Shown here in pieces: positions 8,425 to 17,590 of a stretch of DNA of 64,000 bases. The number at the start of each line of letters is the position of its first letter. Within the stretch, counting starts at the first letter, position 1. A program made the translations under genes and the position numbers. This stretch comes from JAWXCB01 sp034440455 (GTDB lineage: Bacteria > Bacteroidota > Bacteroidia > Chitinophagales > CAIOSU01), in NCBI GenBank assembly GCA_034440455.1, contig JAWXCB010000051.1, positions 52,718 through 116,717 on the forward strand. The letters run 5' to 3'. The notes under the pieces were generated by a model. The model worked only from the letters and a program-made list of their open reading frames with translations, searched no databases and had not been told where the DNA came from.

Positions 8425-9165
8425 ATGAACGCAAATACTTACGAGATAAAGCTGCCGCAATTTGAAGGTCCGTTTGACCTGCTGTTGTTTTTCATCGAGC
8501 GCGATGAGCTGGATGTGTATGATATTCCGATTAGAAAAATCACGGATGATTTTCTTACGTACCTGCAGCAGGCGGAGGCGATGAACATTGAACTGGCGAG
8601 CGAATTCATTTTGGTTGCCGCCACGCTGATGCGCATCAAAGCGAAGCTGCTGCTGCCGCGCAAAGACCTTGACGAGCAGGGCAACGAAATTGACCCGCGT
8701 GAAGAACTGGTGCAAAAGCTGCTGGAATACAAGCAGTTTAAAGAGGTGATTGATGAGATGCAGACGATGGAGGAGGAGCGGATGAAGATTTTTTCGCGCG
8801 GCAACATTCAGCGCGATCTTATTCAACTGAGCGAGGTGAGCGGCAACGATGCGGAGCTGCATTCGCTGACGTTGTTCAAGCTGTTCAATGCGTTTAGCGG
8901 TGTGCTGAAGCGGCTGGAAGATTCGAGCAACAAGGTGCACCATACGGTGGTGAAATTTCCTTACACGATTGAGGCAACGAAAGAGCGCCTGCTGACAACG
9001 CTCAGCAAGGAGGATTACAACTCGTTTGATTCGGTGTTCAGCCATTGCGAAAACCGCATCCACGCCATTTTCAATTTCCTGTCGCTGCTGGAACTGATTC
9101 AGCAGAGTCTCATTGAACTAAAGCTCGGTGACGGAATGAATAATTTCTGGCTGAAGCTGAACTGA
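8425..9165 (+). CDS. scpA: Segregation and condensation protein A
   Basis: 246 residues with the ScpA (kleisin) N-terminal motif FEGPFDLLLFFIERDELDVY and the helical region ASEFILVAATLMRIKAKLLL. ScpA bridges the heads of SMC dimers, together with ScpB, in the condensin complex that organises and segregates the chromosome. The length is normal. The gene stands alone, with scpB and smc not in the window. The minus-strand open frame across it is a composition artefact. Confidence 0.94.
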   Translation: MNANTYEIKLPQFEGPFDLLLFFIERDELDVYDIPIRKITDDFLTYLQQAEAMNIELASEFILVAATLMRIKAKLLLPRKDLDEQGNEIDPREELVQKLLEYKQFKEVIDEMQTMEEERMKIFSRGNIQRDLIQLSEVSGNDAELHSLTLFKLFNAFSGVLKRLEDSSNKVHHTVVKFPYTIEATKERLLTTLSKEDYNSFDSVFSHCENRIHAIFNFLSLLELIQQSLIELKLGDGMNNFWLKLN

Positions 9166-9167
9166 TT

Positions 9168-9241
9168 TTGACCTGCCGGATTCATTCCGGCATCCCCTGA
9201 TTTATATTTACATGCGGATGGCGAAACGAGTCCGCCATGAC
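9168..9241. repeat. REP-like two-hairpin repeat, copy 2
   Basis: TGCCGGA and TCCGGCA form one hairpin, then CCCCT and an AT-rich spacer, then ATGGCG and CGCCAT form a second hairpin. The arrangement and the CCCCT junction match the copy at 26935-27012. It ends at an upstream in-frame ATG of the next gene, which is why that ATG is not taken as the start. Confidence 0.65.
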
Positions 9242-9257
9242 AGAAAAAATATTTACA

Positions 9258-9836
9258 ATGGAATTTTTTAGCGAATATCTGATTCCCATTTTTCTCGGAA
9301 TCGGGTTGAGCGCTGCGTGCGGGCTGCGGGTGTTTCTGCCGGTATTCGCGTTGTCGTTGGTTTCTTATTTCGGAAATTTCACGCTGTCGGAAAATTTCCA
9401 TTGGCTTGCCACACTGCCTGCGGTCATTGCCTTCGGTGCAGCAACCGTTCTTGAAATCATTGCTTATTATATTCCCTGGCTCGACCACTTGCTTGATTCG
9501 GTCACGATTCCTTCATCAATCGCGGGCGGCACAATGTTGCTGGCTTCTGTGAATCCTGAATTAGAACCTTTAATCAAATGGACATTGGCGCTCATCGCGG
9601 GCGGTGGCACTGCGGGCATCATCAGCGTGGGAACGGCAATGACGCGGTTGAAATCAACGGCAATGAGTGGTGGTGCGACAAACTTTATCATCGCTACGAT
9701 TGAGAATGCAGGCTCGTTGTTTTTGACAATCGTTGCGTTCTTAATTCCCGTGATTGCGGTAATTATCGTGGCGGGATTTCTTTACTTCTGTGTGCTGCTT
9801 ATCCGAAAGGTGAAGCGCACGGTGGCGGGGAGTTGA
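9258..9836 (+). CDS. DUF4126 family membrane protein
   Basis: 192 residues from the ATG at 9258; the upstream ATG at 9237 belongs to the REP-like repeat. Four or five hydrophobic segments, with the DUF4126 patterns GIGLSAACGLRVFLPVF near the start and GGTAGIISVG followed by ATIENAGSLF in the middle. Function is unknown. It is alone between scpA and the convergent anti-sigma gene, only 8 bases from that gene's end. Confidence 0.8.
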   Translation: MEFFSEYLIPIFLGIGLSAACGLRVFLPVFALSLVSYFGNFTLSENFHWLATLPAVIAFGAATVLEIIAYYIPWLDHLLDSVTIPSSIAGGTMLLASVNPELEPLIKWTLALIAGGGTAGIISVGTAMTRLKSTAMSGGATNFIIATIENAGSLFLTIVAFLIPVIAVIIVAGFLYFCVLLIRKVKRTVAGS

Positions 9837-9844
9837 AGGCGGGA

Positions 9845-10099
9845 CTATTCTTCTACCGAAGAGTTTTTGATTTTACTTTTGATTTCTTCAATCATAGCAG
9901 GGTTAATTTCTTTTCGCGCAAGCCTGTTGCTTAAAAACTGTTTGAATGTTTTCTCCACATGATAGTGCTCAAGACACCAGGAACATCGGTTCAGTTCATC
10001 AAGAAACTCTTTTTCTTCTGGCGTGGTCAATTCTCCATCCAATGCGAGAAACATGCGGGAAACTACCTCAGAGCAGTCGTGGGGTTTATTCGAATCCAT
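9845..10099 (-). CDS. Putative zinc-binding anti-sigma factor
   Basis: 84 residues from the ATG at 10099; the longer frame to 10144 would overlap the sigma gene. It carries HDC near the start and CSWCLEHY at about 38-45, close to the Hx3Cx2C pattern of ZAS anti-sigma factors. It has no membrane segment, so it would be a soluble, possibly redox- or zinc-responsive partner. It starts 7 bases after the ECF sigma gene stop, the standard sigma/anti-sigma order. Confidence 0.75.
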   Translation of the reverse strand: MDSNKPHDCSEVVSRMFLALDGELTTPEEKEFLDELNRCSWCLEHYHVEKTFKQFLSNRLARKEINPAMIEEIKSKIKNSSVEE

Positions 10100-10106
10100 A
10101 ACCGGG

Positions 10107-10688
10107 TTATTTTTCTTCTGTTTTGTACCCCTGCGACTTTGCATAGCGCGACAACATCACTTTCATCATCTCTCTTGCGCGGTGCAAACGTGAACGCACT
10201 GTTCCAATTGGGATGTCAATAATCTTTGCAATCTCTTCATAGGTGAACCCTTCAATATCACATAATAAAATTACCGTTCTGAAATCAACCGGAAGAGAAT
10301 TTATCGCCCGCGTCACTTCATCGCCAATCATACCTTGAAAAATCTCCTGCCGCAGGTCAACTGCTCCACCCGGGCTGGCATCTTCCAAGTCCTGATAGGC
10401 AACTATATCTTCATAGTCAACCTTGTGGGGTTGCTTCGCTTTCTTCCGGTATTCATTGATGAACCCATTTTTCAGAATCTTGAACAACCATGCCTTCGCA
10501 TTCGTTCCCTGTTCGTAAGAATCTATGAAACGATATGCCTTCATGTAGGTTTCCTGCACGAGGTCGTTCGAGTCTTCCTCATTGTAAGTGAGGTGATAAG
10601 CAAAGTTGTAGAGCGAACTGATGAGCGGCATAAATTCGCGCTCAAACAACTCGTCACGCTGCTTTTTGATGTCTGATGGATTACTCAC
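10107..10688 (-). CDS. ECF-type RNA polymerase sigma factor
   Basis: 193 residues from the GTG at 10688. An earlier in-frame GTG at 10694 overlaps the -7 box. Region 2 includes DLVQETYMKAYRFIDSY and AWLFKILKNGFINEYRKK; region 4 includes LPVDFRTVILLCDIEGFTYE and IPIGTVRSRLHRAREMM. This is a RpoE-like ECF factor of the kind paired with soluble ZAS anti-sigma factors. It is transcribed with the anti-sigma gene immediately downstream. Confidence 0.92.
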   Translation of the reverse strand: MSNPSDIKKQRDELFEREFMPLISSLYNFAYHLTYNEEDSNDLVQETYMKAYRFIDSYEQGTNAKAWLFKILKNGFINEYRKKAKQPHKVDYEDIVAYQDLEDASPGGAVDLRQEIFQGMIGDEVTRAINSLPVDFRTVILLCDIEGFTYEEIAKIIDIPIGTVRSRLHRAREMMKVMLSRYAKSQGYKTEEK

Positions 10689-10693
10689 GCGCA

Positions 10694-10701
10694 CAAATAT
10701 A
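10694..10701 (-). promoter_or_regulatory. -7 box of the sigma/anti-sigma operon
   Basis: The minus strand reads TATATTTG, an exact TAnnTTTG match, ending 5 bases before the GTG at 10688. The transcript would be leaderless or nearly so. Confidence 0.5.
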
Positions 10702-10790
10702 TAATTTTAGGTTTCGGAATTGAAGAACATTGCCAAATCTCATGCCTGCAATAAACACGAACAAGATGTCATTTAAACGAAACAGCCCTA

Positions 10791-11909
10791 ATGAATATTG
10801 GTTTTGACGCAAAGCGGGCTTTCAACAACCTTACGGGGCTGGGCAATTACAGCAGAACGCTGATTGCGGGATTGGCAGAGCATTTTCCCGATAACAGGTA
10901 TGTCCTTTTTACCCCGTCAATTCGTCTGCATTCTTTTGAAAACCGACAAAACATTTCAATAGTGAAGCCGGAAGGATTGCACCGACATCTGAAATGGTAC
11001 TGGCGTTCGTTTTTTCTTCCTGCGGAGCAAAAGAAAGCCGGTTTGCACATTTATCACGGGTTGAGCAACGAACTTCCATTTGGCAAATCATCTGAAACAG
11101 TGAAGCAGGTCGTGACCATCCATGATTTAATCTTTTTGAAATACCCGCAATACTATTCTTTTATTGACCGCAAGATTTATGAAACCAAAGTGCGGCATAG
11201 TTGCGAGGCTGCGGATAAAATCATCGCCATCAGCGAGCAGACAAAGCGTGACATCATTGAGTGGCTTCCTGCTCTTGAAAATAAAATTGATGTAGTGTAT
11301 CAAAGCTGCGATGCCCGCTTTCAACAACCAATTAATCAGGATGAATTGCAGCGTGTGAAAAACAAACTCGCGCTTCCTGAAAAATATATTCTCTATGTCG
11401 GTACAATTACGGAGCGGAAAAACATTTTGAATCTTGTAAAATCATATTCGCAAATTGTAAATGAAACAGATGTACAACTTGTGCTTGCGGGTGATGGGGG
11501 CGACTACAAAGCGCAAGTGAAAAAACTTGTGCAACAACTTGGTTTAGAAAAGCGAGTGCGAATGATAGAACAGATTGAAGGGAATGATATGCCTGCGCTT
11601 TACAGAGGTGCAAGCCTCTTTGTTTATCCTTCCGTTTATGAAGGCTTCGGCATCCCAATTATCGAAGCATTGTTCAGTGATGTTCCGGTTGTGACAACGC
11701 AAGGCGGCTGTTTCCCCGAAGCGGGCGGACCATACACTTGTTATGTTAACACTTCAAATAGTGGTGCGCTTGCACAAGCGATGAAGGCAATTTTATCCAA
11801 CCAATCACTGCGCGAGAAGATGATTCAAGAAGGGAAAAACTATGTGCAGAAATTCAGGAGTGAGGTTGTGGCAGAAAAGTTGATGACTTTGTACACGAGT
11901 GTTGCATAA
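10791..11909 (+). CDS. Glycosyltransferase family 4 (GT-B fold)
   Basis: 372 residues. The N-terminal Rossmann half has the GLGNYSRTLIAGL loop; the C-terminal half has ILYVGTITERKNILNLV and the nucleotide-sugar binding motif YEGFGIPIIEAL. This is the layout of retaining GT4 enzymes (GT-B fold) that add mannose, glucose or similar sugars to surface glycans. The acceptor is not predictable. No other glycan genes are adjacent, so it is an isolated transferase. The next gene starts 12 bases after its stop. Confidence 0.9.
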   Translation: MNIGFDAKRAFNNLTGLGNYSRTLIAGLAEHFPDNRYVLFTPSIRLHSFENRQNISIVKPEGLHRHLKWYWRSFFLPAEQKKAGLHIYHGLSNELPFGKSSETVKQVVTIHDLIFLKYPQYYSFIDRKIYETKVRHSCEAADKIIAISEQTKRDIIEWLPALENKIDVVYQSCDARFQQPINQDELQRVKNKLALPEKYILYVGTITERKNILNLVKSYSQIVNETDVQLVLAGDGGDYKAQVKKLVQQLGLEKRVRMIEQIEGNDMPALYRGASLFVYPSVYEGFGIPIIEALFSDVPVVTTQGGCFPEAGGPYTCYVNTSNSGALAQAMKAILSNQSLREKMIQEGKNYVQKFRSEVVAEKLMTLYTSVA

Positions 11910-11921
11910 ATTTACATTAGC

Positions 11922-12326
11922 ATGTACATGCCATCAAAATCCGCTTATGCCGAAGCATACCGCTATTTGGAAAATGCGGAAGAACTACTGAAAGAGAAAG
12001 CGGGACGGGAAAACGGATTTTACAAAGACAAAAAATACGTGCGCATGGCGGGCAATACCGCATGGAGCGGTGTGCTTGAGGCGATTGAATATTGGCTGAA
12101 AGTAAAAGGCGTTGAGCGGCAGAAAAAATTACGCCCTGATATGGAATGGTATCATGCCGCAATCTCAAAACATAACAAGAAACTCAACAGCTACTTTGCG
12201 GATGCCTACAACATTCTGCATAAATACATGGGCTATGATGGCGTACTCAATGCAAAAGTGATTAGTGAAGGGATTAAAGAAGCCTACAAAGTCATTGCAA
12301 GCTGTGAGCGTGATAGCTCAAGCTGA
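11922..12326 (+). CDS. DUF5618-like helical protein
   Basis: 134 residues, mainly helical and without signal or membrane segments. It resembles Bacteroidota DUF5618 proteins (YLENAEELLKEKA near the start, YMGYDGVLNAKVISEGIKEA near the end). Function is unknown; the helical shape recalls HEPN-like proteins, but no catalytic motif is visible. It lies 12 bases downstream of the glycosyltransferase. Its stop codon abuts the stop of the convergent guaB gene with no bases between. Confidence 0.6.
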   Translation: MYMPSKSAYAEAYRYLENAEELLKEKAGRENGFYKDKKYVRMAGNTAWSGVLEAIEYWLKVKGVERQKKLRPDMEWYHAAISKHNKKLNSYFADAYNILHKYMGYDGVLNAKVISEGIKEAYKVIASCERDSSS

Positions 12327-13802
12327 CTACTTCCTGCTATAATTCGGAGCTTCTTTCGTAATCGCCACATCATGCGGATGGCTTTCCGCCATGCCTGCTG
12401 CAGTGATGCGCGTGAAGCGCGCTTTCTTTTTTAATGCCGGAATATCTTTCGCTCCGCAATAACCCATGCCCGCGCGCAAGCCACCGATATACTGATACAT
12501 CACTTCGGCAAGCGAGCCTTTGAAAGGTACGCGACCAACGATGCCTTCGGGCACTAACTTTTTAATATCGTCTTCCACATCCTGGAAGTAGCGGTCTTTC
12601 GAGCCTTCCTGCATGGCTTCGAGCGAGCCCATGCCGCGATACGATTTGAATTTTCTTCCTTCGTAGATAATCGTTTCCCCGGGCGATTCTTCCACGCCTG
12701 CAAACAGCGAACCCGCCATGATGCAGTCTGCGCCTGCTGCGATGGCTTTCACAATATCGCCCGTGTAGCGAATCCCTCCATCGGCAATCAATGGAACATT
12801 CAGCGGCTTCAGCGCAATAGATGCTTCATAAATAGCAGTGAGTTGCGGAACGCCTGCGCCTGTCACAACACGCGTGGTGCAAATTGAGCCGGGACCCACG
12901 CCCACTTTCACGCCATCAGCGCCCGCTTCGGCAAGGGCTTTTGCCCCTTCGAGCGTACCGACATTTCCTGCAATTACTTGCAAGTCGCGAAAATTTTTCT
13001 TTACGCTTTTCAACGCGGCAATCACACCGCGCGAATGTCCGTGCGCAGTATCAAGCGTGATAACATCAACCCCTACAGCCACTAATGCGCTCACCCTGTC
13101 GAGCATGTCGCTCGTTACGCCCACTGCCGCGCCTGCCAGCAGCCTTCCTAATTTATCCTTGCATGCTCTGGGGAAACTCTGCACTTTAATAATATCCTTA
13201 TACGTAATCAGCCCGACCAATTTGCCCGCCTTATTTACCACTGGCAATTTTTCAATTCGGTATTGCTTCAAAATTTTTTCCGCCTTTTTCAAATCAGTTC
13301 CTGCGGGGGCGATGATGAGGTTTTCTGTCGTCATCACATCCGAAATCTTCTGCTTGTAATCCGTTTCAAAGCGCAGGTCGCGGTTTGTGAGAATGCCCAC
13401 AAGCCTGCCGTTCTTATCCACCACGGGAATGCCGCCAATGCGATGCTCGCGCATAATGCTTACCGCCTGCCCGATAGTAGCGCTTTCTGGCAATGTAATC
13501 GGGTCGAGAATCATCCCGCTTTCGGAGCGTTTCACTTTGCGCACCTGCTCCGCCTGCTGGTCAATCGGCATGTTTTTATGAATGATGCCGATGCCGCCTT
13601 CCTGCGCAATGGCGATGGCAAGGCGAAAATCAGTCACCGTATCCATCGCAGCGGAAACGATGGGCACATTGATTCTTAATTCTTTGGTAAGTTGAGTGGA
13701 GAGATCCGTTTCGCGGGGAAGCACCTCGGAGTAGGCTGGAAGGAGCAGCACATCATCAAACGTCAACCCTTCACCGGCAAATTTCCCTTTTTGTAGCTGC
13801 AT
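12327..13802 (-). CDS. guaB: Inosine-5'-monophosphate dehydrogenase
   Basis: 491 residues from the ATG at 13802; the upstream GTG at 13817 lies beside the -7 box. The N-terminus has LTFDDVLLLPAYSEVLPR. Two CBS domains are inserted at about 93-210, and the active-site loop GPGSICTTR has the catalytic cysteine at 308, followed by the mobile flap. It oxidises IMP to XMP with NAD, the committed step to GMP. Length and motifs are complete. Confidence 0.97.
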   Translation of the reverse strand: MQLQKGKFAGEGLTFDDVLLLPAYSEVLPRETDLSTQLTKELRINVPIVSAAMDTVTDFRLAIAIAQEGGIGIIHKNMPIDQQAEQVRKVKRSESGMILDPITLPESATIGQAVSIMREHRIGGIPVVDKNGRLVGILTNRDLRFETDYKQKISDVMTTENLIIAPAGTDLKKAEKILKQYRIEKLPVVNKAGKLVGLITYKDIIKVQSFPRACKDKLGRLLAGAAVGVTSDMLDRVSALVAVGVDVITLDTAHGHSRGVIAALKSVKKNFRDLQVIAGNVGTLEGAKALAEAGADGVKVGVGPGSICTTRVVTGAGVPQLTAIYEASIALKPLNVPLIADGGIRYTGDIVKAIAAGADCIMAGSLFAGVEESPGETIIYEGRKFKSYRGMGSLEAMQEGSKDRYFQDVEDDIKKLVPEGIVGRVPFKGSLAEVMYQYIGGLRAGMGYCGAKDIPALKKKARFTRITAAGMAESHPHDVAITKEAPNYSRK

Positions 13803-13818
13803 CTGAAAAATTTGCACG

Positions 13819-13826
13819 CAAAGATA
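13819..13826 (-). promoter_or_regulatory. -7 box for guaB
   Basis: The minus strand reads TATCTTTG, an exact match to TAnnTTTG, 16 bases before the ATG at 13802. Confidence 0.55.
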
Positions 13827-13948
13827 GGGAGTTATAAGTCGTAAGTTTTAAGTTTTAAGTGCGTGGGATGTTTTTGTAAAAATCAGCCCACTCAGTTAAG
13901 TTATTGTTAAGACTCGCCTCTTTAAAGCCATACCCCTGCGTTTGATGT

Positions 13949-13956
13949 TACTTTTG
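13949..13956 (+). promoter_or_regulatory. -7 box for the PhoB-like regulator operon
   Basis: TACTTTTG matches TAnnTTTG and ends 9 bases before the ATG at 13966. Confidence 0.5.
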
Positions 13957-13965
13957 TGAAAAGTT

Positions 13966-14643
13966 ATGGCAAACACATCCCGCATTCTAATTGTAGATGA
14001 TGAAGCGGATATCCTTGAGTTTGTACAATACAACTTGCGCAAGGAAGGCTACGACACAGAGATTGCCGACAACGGAAAAGCCGCCATCGAAAAGGCGAAA
14101 AAATTTCACCCGCACCTTATCCTGCTCGACATTATGATGCCCGTGATGGATGGCATCGAAACGTGCCGCGAGTTGCGCGCCAATGCGCAGTTTAAAAATA
14201 CCATCATCGCGTTTCTCACTGCGCGCAGCGAAGATTATTCGCAGATAGCAGGGTTTGATGTAGGCGCGGATGATTACATCACCAAGCCGATTAAGCCGCG
14301 CGTGCTGATGAGCAGAATCAAAGCGCTGCTCCGCAGATTACAACAAGAGAAAGACGAACATAAAATTGTTGCCGGAGATATTGAGATTGACAAGGAGAGT
14401 TATATCGTGCGGAGAAAAGGCAAAGAATTCGACCTGCCGAAAAAAGAATTTGAACTGCTCACGTTGCTTGCTTCCAAGCCGGGAAAAGTTTTCACGCGCC
14501 AGGAAATTTTAAACAAAGTGTGGGGCAGCGACATCATCGTGGGCGACCGCACCATTGACGTGCATATCCGCAAGCTGCGCGAAAAACTCGGGGAAGATTA
14601 TTTTAAAACCATGAAAGGCGTAGGTTATAAATTTGATTTATAA
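13966..14643 (+). CDS. OmpR/PhoB-family response regulator
   Basis: 225 residues. The receiver domain has acidic residues D11 and D12, the phosphorylation site D55 in LLDIMMPVMDG, and the conserved lysine in TKPIKPR. The C-terminal winged helix (about 130-225) ends with RTIDVHIRKLREKLG and the TMKGVGYKF wing. The neighbouring kinase gene starts 5 bases downstream. It resembles PhoB-type regulators; whether it answers to phosphate is not shown by the sequence. Confidence 0.92.
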   Translation: MANTSRILIVDDEADILEFVQYNLRKEGYDTEIADNGKAAIEKAKKFHPHLILLDIMMPVMDGIETCRELRANAQFKNTIIAFLTARSEDYSQIAGFDVGADDYITKPIKPRVLMSRIKALLRRLQQEKDEHKIVAGDIEIDKESYIVRRKGKEFDLPKKEFELLTLLASKPGKVFTRQEILNKVWGSDIIVGDRTIDVHIRKLREKLGEDYFKTMKGVGYKFDL

Positions 14644-14648
14644 TCAGC

Positions 14649-15698
14649 ATGAAAAACCTCACGCCCCGGCAGGTGGCGCTCAGTGCCTCCGGTGGATTAG
14701 CTCTCTTTTTACTCTTCCTTCTCTTCGTGTTTTATTTCCTGCTGCCGGGAAATTTTCATTACGCGCTCATCATTTTGATTCCGGCTTGCGCATTCTTTAT
14801 CAGCTATTTCCTGTTCTTTTTTGCAATGGAAAAATTCATTGCAGGAAAAATCAAGCTCATCTATAAAAATCTTTACAACCTGAAAACCCCGCGCATGAAT
14901 GAGGAATCGGGAAAAGAAATGATGAACAAAGACATCATCGGGCAGGTGGAACGCGATATGCTTGACTGGACGAATCGCCAATCGGAAGAAATCAAAACGC
15001 TCAAAGAAGTGTCGGACTATCGCAAAGAATTTCTTGGCAACGTGTCGCATGAGCTGAAAACTCCCATCTTCAATATTCAAGGCTATTTGCACACGCTGAT
15101 TGATGGCGGCATTGACGACCAGGAAATCAACAAGCGCTATCTCATCAAAGCATCCGACAATCTGGAGCGGCTCAATAACATCGTGCAGGATTTGGAAGTG
15201 ATTTCGCAAATCGAAACCAATGAACTCACGCTTGATTATTCCCGATTCAATATCGTTGACCTTATAAAAGATGTGCTGAACGATCTTGAATTGAAAGCCG
15301 AGCCGAAAGCTATCACGCTGAAATTGGATGACAGCATAACGCAGCCGATGTTCGTGCGCGCTGACCGCGAGCGTATCAGGCAGGTACTGGTGAATTTTAT
15401 TTCAAATTCCATTCGCTATGGAAAGCAGAGCGGAAATACTACCGTAAGCATTTTTGATGTTGATGAAAAAGCGCTTATTGAGATTGCGGACAACGGTATC
15501 GGAATTCCAGAACAACACTTGCCGCGTTTATTTGAGCGCTTCTATCGAGTTGATAAAAGCCGCTCGCGCGAATTGGGCGGCACCGGGCTTGGTCTCTCCA
15601 TCGTGAAGCATATCATTGAAGGACACGGACAAACCCTTACTGTGCGTAGCACCCCGGGCGTGGGTTCAACATTCGGGTTTACGTTGGCGAAGGGATAA
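14649..15698 (+). CDS. Sensor histidine kinase (PhoR-like)
   Basis: 349 residues. Two membrane segments near the N-terminus (about 15-32 and 38-60) have almost no periplasmic loop between them, so the signal is probably sensed in or near the membrane or by partners. The dimerisation box FLGNVSHELKTP has the phospho-accepting H134. The ATPase domain has ADNGIGIP, FERFYRVDKSRS and GGTGLGLSIV. It pairs with the regulator directly upstream in one operon. Confidence 0.92.
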   Translation: MKNLTPRQVALSASGGLALFLLFLLFVFYFLLPGNFHYALIILIPACAFFISYFLFFFAMEKFIAGKIKLIYKNLYNLKTPRMNEESGKEMMNKDIIGQVERDMLDWTNRQSEEIKTLKEVSDYRKEFLGNVSHELKTPIFNIQGYLHTLIDGGIDDQEINKRYLIKASDNLERLNNIVQDLEVISQIETNELTLDYSRFNIVDLIKDVLNDLELKAEPKAITLKLDDSITQPMFVRADRERIRQVLVNFISNSIRYGKQSGNTTVSIFDVDEKALIEIADNGIGIPEQHLPRLFERFYRVDKSRSRELGGTGLGLSIVKHIIEGHGQTLTVRSTPGVGSTFGFTLAKG

Positions 15699-15749
15699 AC
15701 TCACTAAAAGGCGAATTTTTCACAATTGTATTCATCGTCTTGTTCTGTT

Positions 15750-17105
15750 TTAAATTCTATCAAACAGCGAACGTGCATCACTATCTAAAAATCCTGCGCC
15801 TGTCACTTCATTTTTGATGCCGAGAATTTCTGCAATTGTAGGAATGCAATCGGTGGCATCGCCAGTGGGATTGCTTTCGCTGCCCACTTTTAGATTCGCC
15901 TGAATGCCGGGACCAGCCATGAGATTGAACATCCTTCGGGCGTTGTGGTCGCTATTGTGGTCAAAAGCGCGCCAATCGTTCTCGTCAAGAATCGGGTTGG
16001 GATCGAGGCTGCGACCGTGTTCAGGCGTGACGATGATAGCAGTGTTGCCCGCCATTTCGGGAATTTGTGTTTGAATGAAATTCCAGATGTGTCCCACCGC
16101 GTGGTCGCAGCGGTGCATGGCGCGAAGGTAGCCACTGAAGCTCGCGTGACAGCCGTCAATCGAATTGAAGTTGATAACGGTAAGCGCGGGCTTGAACCAT
16201 TTCATCACTTCGCAGGCATAGCCGGTGATTTGCAATTCGCCTGTGTCGGCAACGGGCGGTAAGGCGATTTGTCCTGCATCTTTTTTCTGGAACATCGTGC
16301 GCATGAATTCCTTGATGTCGTGCTTTTCTTCTTCGGTGTTGCGAATGCCCGGCAGCGTACCCGTGCGCGCCTGATACACTGCATCAAGAAATTCTTTCAT
16401 TTCATAAACGGGACCGAGTTCTTCTTCGGGATGATAGACCTTTGCGTTGCGCAGATGCTCATCACCTTGGCTGCCGAAGATGATAGAGGGCGCGATAAAG
16501 TTTGCGCCATAGTCACTGCCGTAATCGGGATGGTCGCTGTAGTTGAGCAGTTGCGTTGAGTTGCCGATGCCGTTACCTACAAACCACACTTTAGTTGCGG
16601 GCAAGCCGAGATGCCTGCGCACATACTCATAAATAGTTGGGTAAGGCGGGCGGTTACGCAACCCGTTGGTGCCATAGCTGCCGGACGTGACGGTGGTCAA
16701 CCCATTGTAATGACCGGTGCCCGCTTTTGAAAAATAAACTTCAGGAAACAGCGTACCCTGCGCTTGCAAAGTTTGTGAGAGTATCTGCGGAATTGGGATG
16801 CTGCCGGGTGTGCCTGAGGGTGGGTCGATGCCATATACGCGCTTTTCATTTGGCCCCGGTTGCTGCCCGTCCAAAATGTTTAGCATGATGTTTCCATCAA
16901 ATGGTAATCCCTGGCTGTCGGACAGATAGCGTTGCAACACAGATTCCTGTTGACGCACACCGCCTGCGAATAAAACATACACGACATGCTCTGCGAGCTG
17001 TGAACCGGATTTGGCAAAGAGACGACCTGTCGGGAGAATGAAGGGAGCAGCAATGATGCCGGCAGTCGCGAGCGAAGTTGTTTTTAAAAATTTGCGTCTC
17101 TTCAT
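15750..17105 (-). CDS. Tat-exported DUF1501-like / alkaline-phosphatase-fold protein
   Basis: 451 residues from the ATG at 17105. The N-terminus MKRRKFLKTTSLATAGIIAA is a twin-arginine signal, so export by the Tat system (tatC at 3634) is expected. The body resembles DUF1501/sulfatase-type proteins of the alkaline phosphatase superfamily: a possible metal-binding DHNSDHNARR and a late TPEHGRS, with HYNGLTTVTSG earlier. Catalytic activity is not demonstrated. It is the last gene of a three-gene unit with two lipoproteins. In Planctomycetes, DUF1501 proteins are encoded next to DUF1549/DUF1553 proteins, which the two lipoproteins resemble in part. Confidence 0.75.
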   Translation of the reverse strand: MKRRKFLKTTSLATAGIIAAPFILPTGRLFAKSGSQLAEHVVYVLFAGGVRQQESVLQRYLSDSQGLPFDGNIMLNILDGQQPGPNEKRVYGIDPPSGTPGSIPIPQILSQTLQAQGTLFPEVYFSKAGTGHYNGLTTVTSGSYGTNGLRNRPPYPTIYEYVRRHLGLPATKVWFVGNGIGNSTQLLNYSDHPDYGSDYGANFIAPSIIFGSQGDEHLRNAKVYHPEEELGPVYEMKEFLDAVYQARTGTLPGIRNTEEEKHDIKEFMRTMFQKKDAGQIALPPVADTGELQITGYACEVMKWFKPALTVINFNSIDGCHASFSGYLRAMHRCDHAVGHIWNFIQTQIPEMAGNTAIIVTPEHGRSLDPNPILDENDWRAFDHNSDHNARRMFNLMAGPGIQANLKVGSESNPTGDATDCIPTIAEILGIKNEVTGAGFLDSDARSLFDRI

Positions 17106-17116
17106 GTGAATGTACT

Positions 17117-17590
17117 TCAATAGAATTGATACTCATCTGCCAGCGAAAACGCCATATACACCAACTCAGGCGTTACGTTTTCTTGCGACTGTAAATAATT
17201 GCTGAAATATTCTTTTTCCAACTCACTGGGCGGTCGCACGAAAAAGCGGGTGTAGGTTTCCACAATGAATGAATCGAGGTTCGCGCGCATTAAAGAATCT
17301 GGCGGCAAAATCACATCGGGTTTATTCATGAAGTTGCTGATGATGACTTCATGAATCAAACTCTTGTCGCCAAAGGCTTCGATAACATCGGTGAGTTCAA
17401 CCATTTCACTTGATGAAAGCGCCTTTTGAAAAAGGTTTGCGTGAAGGATGGCAAGATACTGCGCAGGGCTTTTCAGCTTGTTTTTTTCTGCATTGGTTGG
17501 AATGGCGGGCACTTCGTTTACTCCGTAGATAACGTCTTCATTTTTGCAGGATGACACTGCAATCAATACGGTTACTGTAATTAAGAACAT
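17117..17590 (-). CDS. Small lipoprotein of the DUF1501-like unit
   Basis: 157 residues from the ATG at 17590. The frame extends 31 residues further upstream, but that part is translated repeat sequence, whereas MFLITVTVLIAVSSC is a clear lipoprotein signal (C15). The C-terminus (TRFFVRPPSELEKEYFSNYL, then MAFSLADEYQFY) recalls the end of DUF1553/DUF1800-type proteins, where an RxPxxxE stretch precedes a hydrophobic helix with a final E(F/Y) motif. The stop is 11 bases before the DUF1501-like start. Family assignment is tentative. Confidence 0.65.
   Translation of the reverse strand: MFLITVTVLIAVSSCKNEDVIYGVNEVPAIPTNAEKNKLKSPAQYLAILHANLFQKALSSSEMVELTDVIEAFGDKSLIHEVIISNFMNKPDVILPPDSLMRANLDSFIVETYTRFFVRPPSELEKEYFSNYLQSQENVTPELVYMAFSLADEYQFY

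Noticed and set aside
8317..9063. Minus-strand frame of 248 codons opposite scpA
   Set aside because: It is a histidine- and glutamine-rich antisense reading of a clear scpA gene.
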